DNA from: Fimbriimonadia bacterium
Lineage (GTDB): Bacteria; Armatimonadota; Fimbriimonadia; Fimbriimonadales; GBS-DC
Assembly: GCA_026129765.1 (NCBI GenBank)
Contig: JAHCHP010000013.1
Coordinates: 48,006 to 112,005 of the forward strand
Length of the DNA stretch: 64,000 nt
Direction of reading: 5' to 3'
Of this stretch, positions 19,870 through 28,949 are shown in pieces. The notes beneath the pieces were generated by a model. It had not been told where the DNA came from, did not search any database, and saw nothing but the letters and a program-made list of their open reading frames with translations. A program made the translations under genes and the position numbers. Within the stretch, counting starts at the first letter, position 1; every line of letters begins with the position of its first letter.

Positions 19870-20673
19870 TTATTTCCCTTCCAGTTTTCTCTGTTTCGCG
19901 ATGCGTGCCACGAAGAAAATGCTGAGGAAATAAAGAATGGACATCGGCGCGCCAATTGCCATCATAGAGAAAGCATCGCCGGAGGGCGTAATCAGCGCGG
20001 CAGCGGCGGCAATCGCCACCAGGGCATACCGCCAAGAACGCCACATCACTTCGGGGGTCATTAAGCCGACTTTCGCCAAGAACATCATGACAATCGGCAA
20101 TTGGAAGCCCAGTCCGAACGCCAACATCATACGCACGACAAAGAAGATATACTGACCTGGATTCTGCATCAGCACGGTACCTTGATACTCATCCAGAAAT
20201 CCCACAAAGAATCGCAGAGCGGCGGGCATGATGAAATAACCCAATCCGACGCCGATGGCAAATAGGAACGCGCTGAAGGGAGCCAGTAAAGCGGCGGTCC
20301 TACGCTCACGTGGGGTCAGCGCAGGCGAGATGAAGCCCCAGATTTCCCTCATAATGAGAGGCATCGCGATCATCAATCCAAGAATGAACGAAACTTTCAG
20401 CTTGAAGAAGAAAGGCTCGGTGATGTTTTGGAACGCGAAAATGGAACCTTGAGGCAGTTTTGTTTCTTGACTTCGCAGAAGATTGGTGAGCGACTCGTAG
20501 AAATAGGGTTCGATCCAGAAACCAACACCCATGGCCAGACAAACATAGATTAGCACCCTGAAAATGCGCGCGCGTAACTCCTCAAGGTGTTCAAAAAAGG
20601 TTGAGGTTTTATCCTTGGAGCGCTTGTTTTCTGGCTCCTCCATGTGATCTGGTTCGAGGGTTGCTGCTGGCAT
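19870..20673 (-). CDS. tatC: Sec-independent twin-arginine translocase subunit TatC
   Basis: 267 residues with six hydrophobic segments, the polytopic core of the Tat system that exports folded proteins. FFEHLEELRARIF near residue 25 is the cytoplasmic N-terminal motif that recognises twin-Arg signals. FQNITEPFFFKLKVS and MPLIMREIWGFISPALTPRER are further TatC landmarks. An N-terminal tail of about 22 charged residues precedes the domain. AGGGAGAG precedes the ATG. TatA/B are not in the window. Confidence 0.96.
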   Translation of the reverse strand: MPAATLEPDHMEEPENKRSKDKTSTFFEHLEELRARIFRVLIYVCLAMGVGFWIEPYFYESLTNLLRSQETKLPQGSIFAFQNITEPFFFKLKVSFILGLMIAMPLIMREIWGFISPALTPRERRTAALLAPFSAFLFAIGVGLGYFIMPAALRFFVGFLDEYQGTVLMQNPGQYIFFVVRMMLAFGLGFQLPIVMMFLAKVGLMTPEVMWRSWRYALVAIAAAAALITPSGDAFSMMAIGAPMSILYFLSIFFVARIAKQRKLEGK

Positions 20674-20694
20674 TCACTCTCCCTGCGGTTGAAT

Positions 20695-20729
20695 GGGCAG
20701 CCTTTTTCTTTGCTAAATAAAGGCTGCCC
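20695..20729. terminator. Hairpin between the Gly-rich protein gene and tatC
   Basis: Perfect 11-bp stem GGGCAGCCTTT / AAAGGCTGCCC with a 13-nt loop, just after the stop of the upstream minus-strand gene. There is no clear U-run on the minus strand, so it could be a weak terminator or an attenuator before tatC. Confidence 0.5.
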
Positions 20730-20738
20730 AGAACGATT

Positions 20739-22172
20739 TTAGCGTATTCGAACTAATTCATACTCATCGATGACAATGGTGCGAGTAATGGTATCTTGCG
20801 GGACACCGCCACCGCCACCACCGCGAGGTCCGCCGCCGAAGCCTCCAGGACCGCCGCCCATACCGGGCGAGCCAGCCGCTCCAGGCGAACCAGGGGTACC
20901 AGGCTGTCCGAAGCCTGCGCCGCCGCCACGAGGCAATCCGCCACCGCCACCGCGTCCACCACCACGACCGAACCGTCCACCATCCTCCGTGTCATCTTCG
21001 CTTGCGCCAAAGCCTGCGCGTCCACCGAGTCCGGGAGGACCACCGACACCGCCGCCCATGCCCATGCCGCCGCCTGCCATTTGAGAGCCGCGAATCGTCT
21101 GCTCAAATTCCATGGTCATTGTGGCGCGTACCACTTGACCGATGTCATAGGCAAAATAGACTACACGGGTCAATTTCATTTTGGGCTTGGAAAGTTGCAT
21201 GCCTGCGAGATCGAATTGCCCTGGCACATTGCCGCTCAGTTCATAAACGATTTTGGCGCATTTATAACCCTTTTCCCATTCAAAACTCTCTATTTTCGCG
21301 GAAACAGGGAACCGGGTAGAGACGTCCAAAGCGCCTTTTTCGCCGGATGCTAACGCATCATAAAGCACGACTTGCGAAGCCCAGCGAAAACCTTCTTTCA
21401 CTTTGCGCGGAGGCAATATCGGCAGGTCACCAACCGCAAAGTATACCGTTCGCCCTGCCTGCCCCATCAACGATGTCGTTTGATAGCGCACCGTGCCAGA
21501 ACTATCTACTTCCTGGAAAACAGGACCTAAGGATTCCTCTGTGAATTGACTGACCTGTTGCCCCTGCTGAACGCGGAAAGGAGGTTTAGGCATCCAAGAG
21601 AGCAAGCCAACCCCACCGGCATTATCCATCATATTCATGAACATGCCCATAGAGGTACTCAGAAGTAAATCTTCAGTCGGCGTGATGCCGCTCTGTTTGA
21701 TCTCCGTAATGGTCTTCATCTGGAGATTGGTTTTATATTCTGCGGTTCTTCCCGGTGTCCAGCGATATTTCAACAAGACGCCATCACTTGGAACAGCAAC
21801 TTTGTTCGCGACTTCGATATTCACCGAAGTGCGCTCCATGACACGTGGCTCTCTCCCCTCACCGCCGGGCGCATACAGCGTGAATTCCACTTTATGCTTG
21901 CCATCGGGGATTTTCAACGCTTTGGTGTCCCAATGGTAAACCAGATGACCTTTGTCTCTGTCTGTTGTCAAAGCAATGGGCGCAACCGCCTGCTTAAACT
22001 GGTTATTCACGGTAATCCCAATGAAACCACCTTCTGGGATACTGCGAAGAGGCAGTCGAAACTCAACCTTTTCCCGCACTCGCGCGTCATTCAACGGTCG
22101 CACCACGGTAAAGGGCGCCTGCGCGCAGGCAACGCCCCACAGCATCAATAGTGAAATTGTCAATCGTATCAT
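20739..22172 (-). CDS. Secreted protein with Gly/Pro-rich low-complexity tail
   Basis: 477 residues with signal peptide MIRLTISLLMLWGVACAQ. The first about 350 residues look folded and beta-rich, including an early Ig-like stretch (FTVVRPLNDARVREKVEFRL). After TMTMEFEQTIRGSQMAGGG comes a glycine-rich tail of about 110 residues (GGG, GRGGG, PGSPGAAGSPG), followed by a short conserved-looking end DTITRTIVIDEYELVRIR. Start 22172 has GGAGG upstream and TATAAT at 22191-22196. No family is recognised. Confidence 0.8.
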   Translation of the reverse strand: MIRLTISLLMLWGVACAQAPFTVVRPLNDARVREKVEFRLPLRSIPEGGFIGITVNNQFKQAVAPIALTTDRDKGHLVYHWDTKALKIPDGKHKVEFTLYAPGGEGREPRVMERTSVNIEVANKVAVPSDGVLLKYRWTPGRTAEYKTNLQMKTITEIKQSGITPTEDLLLSTSMGMFMNMMDNAGGVGLLSWMPKPPFRVQQGQQVSQFTEESLGPVFQEVDSSGTVRYQTTSLMGQAGRTVYFAVGDLPILPPRKVKEGFRWASQVVLYDALASGEKGALDVSTRFPVSAKIESFEWEKGYKCAKIVYELSGNVPGQFDLAGMQLSKPKMKLTRVVYFAYDIGQVVRATMTMEFEQTIRGSQMAGGGMGMGGGVGGPPGLGGRAGFGASEDDTEDGGRFGRGGGRGGGGGLPRGGGAGFGQPGTPGSPGAAGSPGMGGGPGGFGGGPRGGGGGGVPQDTITRTIVIDEYELVRIR

Positions 22173-22190
22173 CCGGTTATGTCCTCCGTC

Positions 22191-22196
22191 ATTATA
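22191..22196 (-). promoter_or_regulatory. Putative -10 box of the Gly-rich secreted-protein gene
   Basis: TATAAT on the minus strand, 18 nt before the ATG at 22172 with a GGAGG between them. This is a short but conventional leader. Confidence 0.5.
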
Positions 22197-22271
22197 ATCA
22201 TACCCGCTTTTTAGACTCTTTTGATAGATGGAAGGTTCAAGTGAACCTAATGATTGCTTCAAAAACGCGCA

Positions 22272-23285
22272 CTATAGGTTAAGATTCGCGCTTTCGCTCT
22301 GTTTTCCTGCCGACAGGCGCGCCATAATTTTCTTCACATGGTCCCTGCCCAAAAAGATAAAACCCTCTTGGCTGATAGCGCCTGCAACATAGACGCCTTG
22401 CGCGCAGGTTTCAAACGTCACCGAGTCGTGGAGAGGCTTCCCCTCCCCGTTGAATTCAACACCTAACGGCGATAGCAGCGAAGTATCCGCTTCCATGCCC
22501 AATTGCAAAATCACAAAGTCCGTTTCCACCTCATGCGGGTCATCGCCTACAATGATATGAACCGTGCCGGGCTGAATTTCCGAAACGCGCGAATGCAGCC
22601 AGAGGGTGATCTTGTCCTCTTCCAAGCGCATCTGCAGTTCGCGCAAAATGAAAGGGCGAAACTTGCCTAACTCCAGCGATTCCACCTCAACCAAAAGCGA
22701 AACGATTGCGCCTGCATCGCAGAGGCGGATCGCCGCTTCTGCGGCTGAATTCCCGCTGCCGACCACCAACACCCGTTTTCGCCAATAGGTCAACGGCTCT
22801 TGCCACCGCGTTTGCACATGGGGCAGGTCTGCCCCCGGCGCGTTCAATCGCTTGGGCTGCCCCCAAACGCCTGTGCAAAGCAGAATGTTGGCTGCGAGAT
22901 AAGTTGCTTGGCATCCCTGTCGTAGTTGGCTTTGCGCTTTCGCTTGGAATAACGGCTCCCGCTTCGCGAGCTGAACGACGCGCTCGTAAGTGGCAATCTT
23001 AAGGGCTTCGGTTTCTGCCACTTTGCGATAGTAGTTCAGCGCAATTTCCCGCGTGGGTTTTTCGTCATGCGGGGTAGCCAAAGGGTAACCGCCAATCGCT
23101 AAATCGTCGGCAGGCGAAAAAAAACGCATGCCTGCCGGGTATTCCACCAGCGATTGGCAAAGCGTTCCCGCTTCCACGATCAAATAGTTCAAACCGGACC
23201 GCTTCGCCTCAATTCCTGCCGCCAAGCCTACCGGTCCTGCGCCGACAATCAAAACATCTAAAACATTCTGTTCTTCCGCGCTCAT
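22272..23285 (-). CDS. FAD/NAD(P)-dependent oxidoreductase, YpdA-like
   Basis: 337 residues. FAD-binding VLIVGAGPVGLAAGIEA at the N-terminus and a second nucleotide-binding motif VLVVGSGNSAAEAAI in the middle mark a two-dinucleotide-domain reductase. The layout, with no CxxC disulfide pair, matches YpdA-type proteins, described as bacillithiol disulfide reductases in Firmicutes. The C-terminus ends GVYVAGAISQEGFIFLGRDH, an FAD-binding closing motif. The physiological thiol here is unknown. Its ATG overlaps the kdsB stop, making it the last gene of the six-gene operon. Confidence 0.82.
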   Translation of the reverse strand: MSAEEQNVLDVLIVGAGPVGLAAGIEAKRSGLNYLIVEAGTLCQSLVEYPAGMRFFSPADDLAIGGYPLATPHDEKPTREIALNYYRKVAETEALKIATYERVVQLAKREPLFQAKAQSQLRQGCQATYLAANILLCTGVWGQPKRLNAPGADLPHVQTRWQEPLTYWRKRVLVVGSGNSAAEAAIRLCDAGAIVSLLVEVESLELGKFRPFILRELQMRLEEDKITLWLHSRVSEIQPGTVHIIVGDDPHEVETDFVILQLGMEADTSLLSPLGVEFNGEGKPLHDSVTFETCAQGVYVAGAISQEGFIFLGRDHVKKIMARLSAGKQSESANLNL

Positions 23286-24004
23286 GAACTCAATATCGCT
23301 CGGACGCGATTCAGGTCTTCTTCCGTATCGACCGCGATGGAAGACTCGGCAACCGGCGCCATCCGAATTTTGTAACCATGCTCCAACACGCGAAGTTGCT
23401 CCAAGCCCTCGGTGCGCTCTAAAGGCGTGGGCTGCCAATTCGCGAATTGCAACAATAACTCGCGCTGGAAAACATACAATCCGATATGTTTGTAGAGGGG
23501 CTGTTCGGTCAACTCACGCGGGTGGGGAATCCGTGAACGCGAGAAGTAAAGCGCGTTGCCCTGCATGTCCAGAACCACCTTCACCGCGCTGGGCAAGTCA
23601 TATTCATGGGGCTGCGCAAGGCAGTAGATACTGCTCATGGGGAGGGTGGGGTCTTTCAATATCGGTTCCACTGCGGCGTCGACAGCGGTGGGGTTCAGGA
23701 GCGGTTCATCGCCTTGGATATTGACATACAGATCGCCCTGCGTTCGCCTTGCCACTTCCGCCAAGCGGTCGGTACCGCTCCGGTGTTCGTGGCTGGTGAT
23801 CATCGCTTTCGCGCCAAAAGACTCGGCAGCCTGAGCGATCTCGATGTCGGGGGTGGCAATCAGCAAATCAGTCAAGGAGCGCGCTTCTGAAGCGCGCTCC
23901 CACACCCATTGAATCATCGGTTTTCCCGCGATGTCCAAAAGCGGTTTGTTGGGCAGCCTCGTTGCGGCGAGACGCGCCGGAATAATGCCGATAACGCTCG
24001 TCAT
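23282..24004 (-). CDS. kdsB: 3-deoxy-manno-octulosonate cytidylyltransferase (CMP-Kdo synthetase)
   Basis: 240 residues, usual length. It activates Kdo with CTP for lipopolysaccharide inner-core synthesis. Motifs include IIPARLAATRLPNKPL (nucleotide binding), SHEHRSGTDRLAE, VNIQGDEPLL and FSRSRIPHPR, with HIGLYVFQRELL late in the chain. Its presence indicates a diderm envelope with LPS. Both ends overlap neighbours (ATGA with htrA upstream and with the YpdA-like gene downstream). Confidence 0.96.
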   Translation of the reverse strand: MTSVIGIIPARLAATRLPNKPLLDIAGKPMIQWVWERASEARSLTDLLIATPDIEIAQAAESFGAKAMITSHEHRSGTDRLAEVARRTQGDLYVNIQGDEPLLNPTAVDAAVEPILKDPTLPMSSIYCLAQPHEYDLPSAVKVVLDMQGNALYFSRSRIPHPRELTEQPLYKHIGLYVFQRELLLQFANWQPTPLERTEGLEQLRVLEHGYKIRMAPVAESSIAVDTEEDLNRVRAILSS

Positions 24005-25143
24005 TGCCAGTAGTTGCTGGGAGCCTCGCCCAGGGTTACGGTCGCGTCAAAGGTTCTGCCTTCGCGCCACACCTTAAAGTTGAGCTTATTGCCCGGTTTC
24101 GATTCTCTAATCAACTTTCCGACCTCTTCAATATCCCGAATCGGTTTCCCGTTCATCGTGGTCAGGATGTCATAAGGTTGAATACCGGCGTTGGCTGCGG
24201 GAGATCCGCGCATGACTCGCCCCACAATTGCGCCGGAGGTGGGAATGGTCTGACCAGGAAATGCCTCTTTCAATTCTGCTTGCAGAGCGGGCTGGGAAAC
24301 ATCGCCATAAGAGACCCCCATCCAAGCAGGAACGAGTGAACCACCGGTCTGGATAATCTCTTGGACTATGGATTTGACCCGGTTGATCGGAATGGCGAAG
24401 CCAATTCCAACACTGCCCCCAGAGGGAGAAATGATAGCGGTGTTGACGCCCACCAGTTGCCCTCTGGAGTTGGCGAGCGCGCCGCCCGAATTACCGCGGT
24501 TAATAGCGGCGTCCGTTTGAATAAAGCCAGAGGTGGAGGCGTCGCCAGAGAGACTTCGGTTCATCGCGCTGACGATCCCCGCCGTCACGGTGTTCTCCAA
24601 GCCGAAGGGGTTTCCAACGGCAATAACCCAATCGCCGACTTTCAGTTTGTCAGAATCTGCCAGTTGCGCTGCGGGCAGGCGGGTCGCATTGACTTTCAAG
24701 AGCGCGATATCGTTGCGCGGGTCTGTGCCGATAACTTTGGCGCGGTAGCTGCGTCCGTTCGCCAAACGCACACTGATGTTTTCGGCAACGCGTTGGTTGG
24801 GCAGGCGCACAACATGGTTGTTGGTCACAACATAGCCGTCCGCGCTGATAATCACGCCGGACCCTTTACCTTCCACTTCGCGTGTCCCGAACATCGTGGA
24901 AAGTTCGCCTGCGGTATCGATATTCACGACTGCGGGCGCGATCTTTTCTGAAGCAGAACTCAGCATGTTTTCAAAGCTTGTGGGCGCGGCAGGCGCGCTG
25001 GCGGCTATGTTAAATGAGGCAGGCAGGGTTTGCCCATTATCGGGCAACAGGTTCTGCAAACGCGGGTAAGCATTGAATAGTACCCAGCCTCCAAACACTG
25101 CGCCTATCACAAAGATGACGCCTATACCAAACATTTTTTTCAT
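24001..25143 (-). CDS. HtrA/DegP-family periplasmic serine protease, membrane-anchored
   Basis: 380 residues. An N-terminal signal anchor (MFGIGVIFVIGAVFGGWVLF) and a linker lead to a trypsin-like domain with triad His110 (VVTNNHVV), Asp145 (DPRNDIALLK) and Ser219 (NRGNSGGAL). One PDZ domain follows (about 285-370), containing AGIQPYDILTTMNGKPI. Start 25143 is chosen for its GGGGGA RBS and good signal. A TTG at 25170 would overlap the preceding stop. Likely an envelope protein quality-control enzyme. Confidence 0.93.
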   Translation of the reverse strand: MKKMFGIGVIFVIGAVFGGWVLFNAYPRLQNLLPDNGQTLPASFNIAASAPAAPTSFENMLSSASEKIAPAVVNIDTAGELSTMFGTREVEGKGSGVIISADGYVVTNNHVVRLPNQRVAENISVRLANGRSYRAKVIGTDPRNDIALLKVNATRLPAAQLADSDKLKVGDWVIAVGNPFGLENTVTAGIVSAMNRSLSGDASTSGFIQTDAAINRGNSGGALANSRGQLVGVNTAIISPSGGSVGIGFAIPINRVKSIVQEIIQTGGSLVPAWMGVSYGDVSQPALQAELKEAFPGQTIPTSGAIVGRVMRGSPAANAGIQPYDILTTMNGKPIRDIEEVGKLIRESKPGNKLNFKVWREGRTFDATVTLGEAPSNYWQ

Positions 25144-25166
25144 GAATAATCCCCCGATCTGTTTGA

Positions 25167-26117
25167 TCAATTCAATGGCGGCATTGCGCTCGCCTCATCC
25201 AACAGCTCTTTTTCATCCGATGGCAGCGCGCCTTGCCAATTAGTTAATACGATGTCTAATTGTTCAAAATTCCTTGCTCCAAAAATCGCGCTCGTGACGG
25301 TTTCATGGGCGAGTGTCCACGCGATAGCGGTCTGTATAATTGGACGCTCGAACCGCTTCATAGTCTCTACAATTCCCTGGGCGCGTTTTAGATTGTGCGG
25401 CAGAGCGCGTTTCTGTCGAAAGAATTCGCTCTCTGCGCCGCGAGTGCCTTCTGGGAAGGGCATCCCCAGGGCGTATTTGCCGGTCAATATGCCGCCCGCC
25501 AAGGGGCTGTAGACGATGACGCCGACCCCCTCCGAGCGGCACGCGGGCAGCAGTTCCATTTCAATGACCCGGTCAATCAGATTATAGCGCGGCTGGATGC
25601 TGGCAAATCGCTCCCAACCGAACCGATCACTGATGCCTAATGCTTTCATCAGATGCCATGCCGCGAAATTAGAACAGCCGATATACCGCGCCTTTCCTTG
25701 ACGAACCATATCGTCTAAAGTTTTCAAAGTCTCTTCCAACGGGGTTTCATCGTCCCAACGATGCACTTGATATAGATCTACATAATCGGTCTGCAGGCGT
25801 TTCAAGCTGATTTCTAATTGCGCCATCAGGTGTAAGCGGGATAAGCCTTGATCGTTGGGTCCCTGCCCCACAGGATGGCGCGCTTTCGTGGCAATCACCA
25901 CTTCATGCCGAACCGATTTCAAAGCCTTACCTGTGATGACTTCAGACCTGCCCTCCGCATAGACATTCGCCGTATCAAAGAAGTTGATCCCCGCTTCCAA
26001 GCAGCGGTTCACAAGACGTATCGATTCGGCTTCGTCCGCTTCATCGCCTAAGGTCATACAGCCGAAGCAAAGCTCCGACACTTTTATGCCTGTCTTGCCG
26101 AGCCGGTTATATTTCAT
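25167..26117 (-). CDS. Aldo/keto reductase
   Basis: 316 residues, TIM-barrel NADPH-dependent oxidoreductase. It opens MKYNRLGKTGIKVSELCFGC. The catalytic tetrad can be placed: Asp in FFDTAN, Tyr in NVYAEG, Lys in VIATKARH and His in YQVHRWDDE. NADPH-binding SAIFGARN lies near the C-terminus. The substrate is unknown. Its ATG overlaps the stop of the PfkB kinase gene, so both belong to one operon. Confidence 0.93.
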   Translation of the reverse strand: MKYNRLGKTGIKVSELCFGCMTLGDEADEAESIRLVNRCLEAGINFFDTANVYAEGRSEVITGKALKSVRHEVVIATKARHPVGQGPNDQGLSRLHLMAQLEISLKRLQTDYVDLYQVHRWDDETPLEETLKTLDDMVRQGKARYIGCSNFAAWHLMKALGISDRFGWERFASIQPRYNLIDRVIEMELLPACRSEGVGVIVYSPLAGGILTGKYALGMPFPEGTRGAESEFFRQKRALPHNLKRAQGIVETMKRFERPIIQTAIAWTLAHETVTSAIFGARNFEQLDIVLTNWQGALPSDEKELLDEASAMPPLN

Positions 26118-27034
26118 GCTTGCATCTCCGCGATTCGTATAAAGGATTCAATCGTTTCCCGGTCTCGAACGCCTGCCCACGCGCCCATCGCGCCCGCATT
26201 CAGCGCGGCGGCTGCGGAACCGAAACGGATCGCTTCTTCCAGGGTTTGACCCTGTAAATAAAGGCTGAAGATCAATCCGGCGCGGAACACATCGCCGGAA
26301 CCGGTTGTATCTACCACTTTTGGCGCGCGAAACGCGGGAAAATGCTCTACGAGCGAACCTTCGCGGCGCGCCAACACGCATCCTTTTTCGCCTGCCGTGA
26401 AAATCACATCACAGCCATAACGCGCTCGATAGTCATCTGCTAGTGCGCTGAGATGCGCGATGGAGCCGTCGCCCGGCAGCCAGTCCGAAGAGGTCAAGAT
26501 GATATCGGAGAGGTGGCATGCCTGCTCGGAACGGTGCATATCCATGCTGACAACCGGCACCCCTGCCTCGCGGGCTTGCGCGCAAGCGTTCACCGAGGGT
26601 TCGCCTGGATTACTATCCGCCGTAAACGCTTTGACCTGTGCCAAAACCTCCTCCGGGACACCCGCGGTGGACATATGCGCAAAGCCCGATCCGAACATTG
26701 TGCGCTCGCCGTCGGGCGTAATGTAGATGTCGCACACAGGCGTGGGAGCATCTTCGCGCTGGCGAACGAATCGATCTTCTAAATCAGGAATCGCTTTGAA
26801 TCGCTTCATCAGCAGGTCCGCGTTCTCATCGAACCCAATCGCATTCGAGACCAAAGCCACCTTTGCTCCCCACATTGTCAACGCGACCGCCGTGTTCAAC
26901 GCTTCCCCACCCGCATGAAGCTCTTCTTCCAATATCTCCACATAGCCCCCGGTGGGAGGCAGTTCGTTCACTTTCCTCACGCGGTCTAAACAGACCGTCC
27001 CATAAACGCAGATATCGTACAATGTCACGCTCAC
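26114..27034 (-). CDS. PfkB/ribokinase-family sugar kinase
   Basis: 306 residues. The N-terminal family signature is seen as ELHAGGEALNTAVALTMWGAK, and the C-terminal ATP-binding and catalytic signature as VVDTTGSGDVFRAGLIFSLY. The catalytic Asp is in GSGD, and the usual GAGDAF is replaced by GSGDVF. The sugar or nucleoside substrate is not predictable. GTG start at 27034 overlaps the upstream stop (GTGA). A GTG at 27028 is an alternative. Confidence 0.9.
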   Translation of the reverse strand: MSVTLYDICVYGTVCLDRVRKVNELPPTGGYVEILEEELHAGGEALNTAVALTMWGAKVALVSNAIGFDENADLLMKRFKAIPDLEDRFVRQREDAPTPVCDIYITPDGERTMFGSGFAHMSTAGVPEEVLAQVKAFTADSNPGEPSVNACAQAREAGVPVVSMDMHRSEQACHLSDIILTSSDWLPGDGSIAHLSALADDYRARYGCDVIFTAGEKGCVLARREGSLVEHFPAFRAPKVVDTTGSGDVFRAGLIFSLYLQGQTLEEAIRFGSAAAALNAGAMGAWAGVRDRETIESFIRIAEMQA

Positions 27035-27843
27035 TCTTCACAAACGATCCGGAATCCAACAAACGGCGCGTCTGAAAGCCACCATTTACTTTTAGGGAAT
27101 TGAGGGTCGGTCGCGTTCCACGCGTAGGCTTGGGTTTGACGCGCTCCCGGATGAACTTTGGCGGCAGGTTCTTTGTATGAGCCGCCGCACGCCACCGGCT
27201 TCCCATCTAATGACACCGCCCATTCTGCCACATTGCCCAACACATCATACAAGCCCCAAGGATTGGGTTCTTTGGAAGATGTTTTGTGGGTCTTATTTTC
27301 GCTATTCTCTTTATGCCAGGCGAGCTTTGCCATCTGATCTTCGGGTAAGGGTTCGCGCTTCCAGATGCCTGCTCGGCACGCATACTCCCACTCCGCTTCG
27401 GTAGGCAGCCGATACTTCTTACCGGTCTTTTGAGAGAGCCACTCACAGAATTTAACCGCTGCTTCATAGGTCATGCCGATAGCGGCATATCCCGCATGTC
27501 CAAATCCCCGGTCGGGCGTTCCATAGGGCTTGCTGGGGCGCGACTCGGCGTCGACACCCTCCGCGCGCTGCTCTTCGGTTAAATCGAGCCGGTATGCCCA
27601 GATATCATAAGCATCCCAAGTCAGCTCGGTTTTCCCAATCCACAGGCGTTTAACCGCGCTTTCGCGCATCTTATCAGGGTTTTCAGGGTCGGGCAGCGCA
27701 ATTTTCCCCGCAGGAATTTCCACCATTTCAAATTCGACAGTGGTTCCCGGTATGCGCTGGGTATAGGTCTTGTTCGTCGGCGTCCCAAAGTGGGGTATCA
27801 TCAGAAGCAGCGAGAGCGCTGCGAAACAGGCTATTTTTCTCAT
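27031..27843 (-). CDS. Secreted formylglycine-generating-enzyme-like (SUMF1 domain) protein
   Basis: 270 residues. A signal peptide (MRKIACFAALSLLLMIPHFG) is followed by one FGE-sulfatase domain with FCEWLSQKTGKKYRLPTEAEWEYACRAG-type core (around residues 135-165) and GLYDVLGNVAEW. Many such domains are not true formylglycine enzymes; the copper-binding cysteine pair is not evident, so catalytic activity is doubtful. AAGGAAG precedes the ATG. A minus-strand TATACT lies at 27870-27875. It is the first gene of the six-gene operon, and its ATG overlaps the ApbE ATG on the other strand. Confidence 0.85.
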   Translation of the reverse strand: MRKIACFAALSLLLMIPHFGTPTNKTYTQRIPGTTVEFEMVEIPAGKIALPDPENPDKMRESAVKRLWIGKTELTWDAYDIWAYRLDLTEEQRAEGVDAESRPSKPYGTPDRGFGHAGYAAIGMTYEAAVKFCEWLSQKTGKKYRLPTEAEWEYACRAGIWKREPLPEDQMAKLAWHKENSENKTHKTSSKEPNPWGLYDVLGNVAEWAVSLDGKPVACGGSYKEPAAKVHPGARQTQAYAWNATDPQFPKSKWWLSDAPFVGFRIVCEE

Positions 27844-28744
27844 GGCAAAGACTTCCTTAAGTCGTTTTGAGTATACCCAATTGAGGATGGGCATGCGTAT
27901 GCGGATTGTGGTTTATGCCCCTTCCGAAACGCAGGCGGTTCGCGCTTGCCAGTCGGCTTTTGCAAAGGTGGAAGCCATCGAACAGATCGCCAGCGACTAC
28001 CGCCCCGACAGCGAGTTGATGACGCTCTGCCGTAATGCGGTCGGAAGGCAGGTTCCTGTCAGCGCGACTTTGGGGGTGCTGCTCGAACGTTCATTGAGGT
28101 TGTCGCGAGAGACAGATGGCGCGTTCGATATCACGGCTGGACCAGCAGTCAAATTATGGCGCGAAGCGCGACGGACCCAAACCATGCCCAGCAATGCGCA
28201 AATACGAGAAGCCCTGAGTCGGATGGGATGGCAAAAGATTCGGTGGCGCGCCCGAGCCCGAACTATTGAGCTGGCGGTTCAGGGCATGGAATTGGATTTG
28301 GGCGGTATCGCGAAAGGCTATGCCTGCTCAGAAGCGTTGACAGTATTGAAGCAGAATCGCCTCTCTATCGCGATGGTCGAAATGGGCGGCGATCTGGTCT
28401 TTGGCGGCGCGCCACCCCATGCCAACGGCTGGAACGTTCGTATTCCTCATGCCCATCCTGCAAAACTCACTCAGCAATCCTCGCTCAATATAACTGAGGC
28501 TGCCCTATCTACCTCTGGAGATACGGAGCAGTTTGTGGAGATCAACGGCAAACGCTACTCCCATATTGTAGATCCGCGAACCGGCATTGGTCTTACTAAC
28601 CGGACGATGGCGACGGTTCTTGCGCCTGATGGGATCACCTCCGACAGTTTAGCGACCGCTGCGTGCGTGCTGGGCGCGCCGAAAGCATATGCGTTGATGA
28701 GGCAGTATGGGAAAACGCAAATTTGGTTGTCGCAAGCGGGATAG
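27842..28744 (+). CDS. FAD:protein FMN transferase, ApbE family
   Basis: About 300 residues. ApbE attaches FMN to Thr residues of redox proteins. FEYTQLRMGMRMRIVVYA aligns with the family start, then SDYRPDSEL, the FAD-binding LDLGGIAKGYACSEAL and MVEMGGDLVFGG, and the metal-site HIVDPRTGIG plus TSDSLATAACVLG. No signal peptide or lipobox is present, so it may be cytoplasmic. Start ATG 27842 shares CATG with the opposite-strand start at 27843. A later in-frame ATG (27887) would cut conserved sequence. Confidence 0.87.
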   Translation: MAKTSLSRFEYTQLRMGMRMRIVVYAPSETQAVRACQSAFAKVEAIEQIASDYRPDSELMTLCRNAVGRQVPVSATLGVLLERSLRLSRETDGAFDITAGPAVKLWREARRTQTMPSNAQIREALSRMGWQKIRWRARARTIELAVQGMELDLGGIAKGYACSEALTVLKQNRLSIAMVEMGGDLVFGGAPPHANGWNVRIPHAHPAKLTQQSSLNITEAALSTSGDTEQFVEINGKRYSHIVDPRTGIGLTNRTMATVLAPDGITSDSLATAACVLGAPKAYALMRQYGKTQIWLSQAG

Positions 28745-28777
28745 AGGAATAGGAGGGTCGCTCGGCATGACCCTGTA

Positions 28778-28801
28778 GGGTCAGACCGATGTGTCTGACC
28801 C
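28778..28801 (+). terminator. Hairpin downstream of apbE-like gene
   Basis: Stem GGGTCAGAC / GTCTGACCC (9 bp, loop 6 nt) starting 34 nt after the stop. The sequence ATTTT follows. A bit of repeat family C (CTCGGCATGACCC) lies just before it. It is a plausible terminator, though the T-run is short. Confidence 0.5.
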
Positions 28802-28859
28802 ATTTTGGGGGCGCACATGAGGAAGGTGTCCAAAAAATACCTCACTACCCGCTTTCTCG

Positions 28860-28879
28860 CCCCCGAATTCATTCGGGGG
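28860..28879. repeat. Near-perfect palindrome in intergenic DNA
   Basis: CCCCCGAAT and ATTCGGGGG face each other around TC. It may form a hairpin on either strand, in the gap between the ApbE gene and the convergent secreted-protein gene. Confidence 0.6.
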
Positions 28880-28949
28880 ACAGCAAAGGCATTCTCGGTA
28901 CTAAGTAAGGTTTTAGACATCTTCACGCAGGTGCGCCCCTACAAGGCGT

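Noticed and set aside
20770..21084. Proline-rich plus-strand protein
   Set aside because: It is the antisense of the Gly-rich tail of the secreted protein at 20739-22172.
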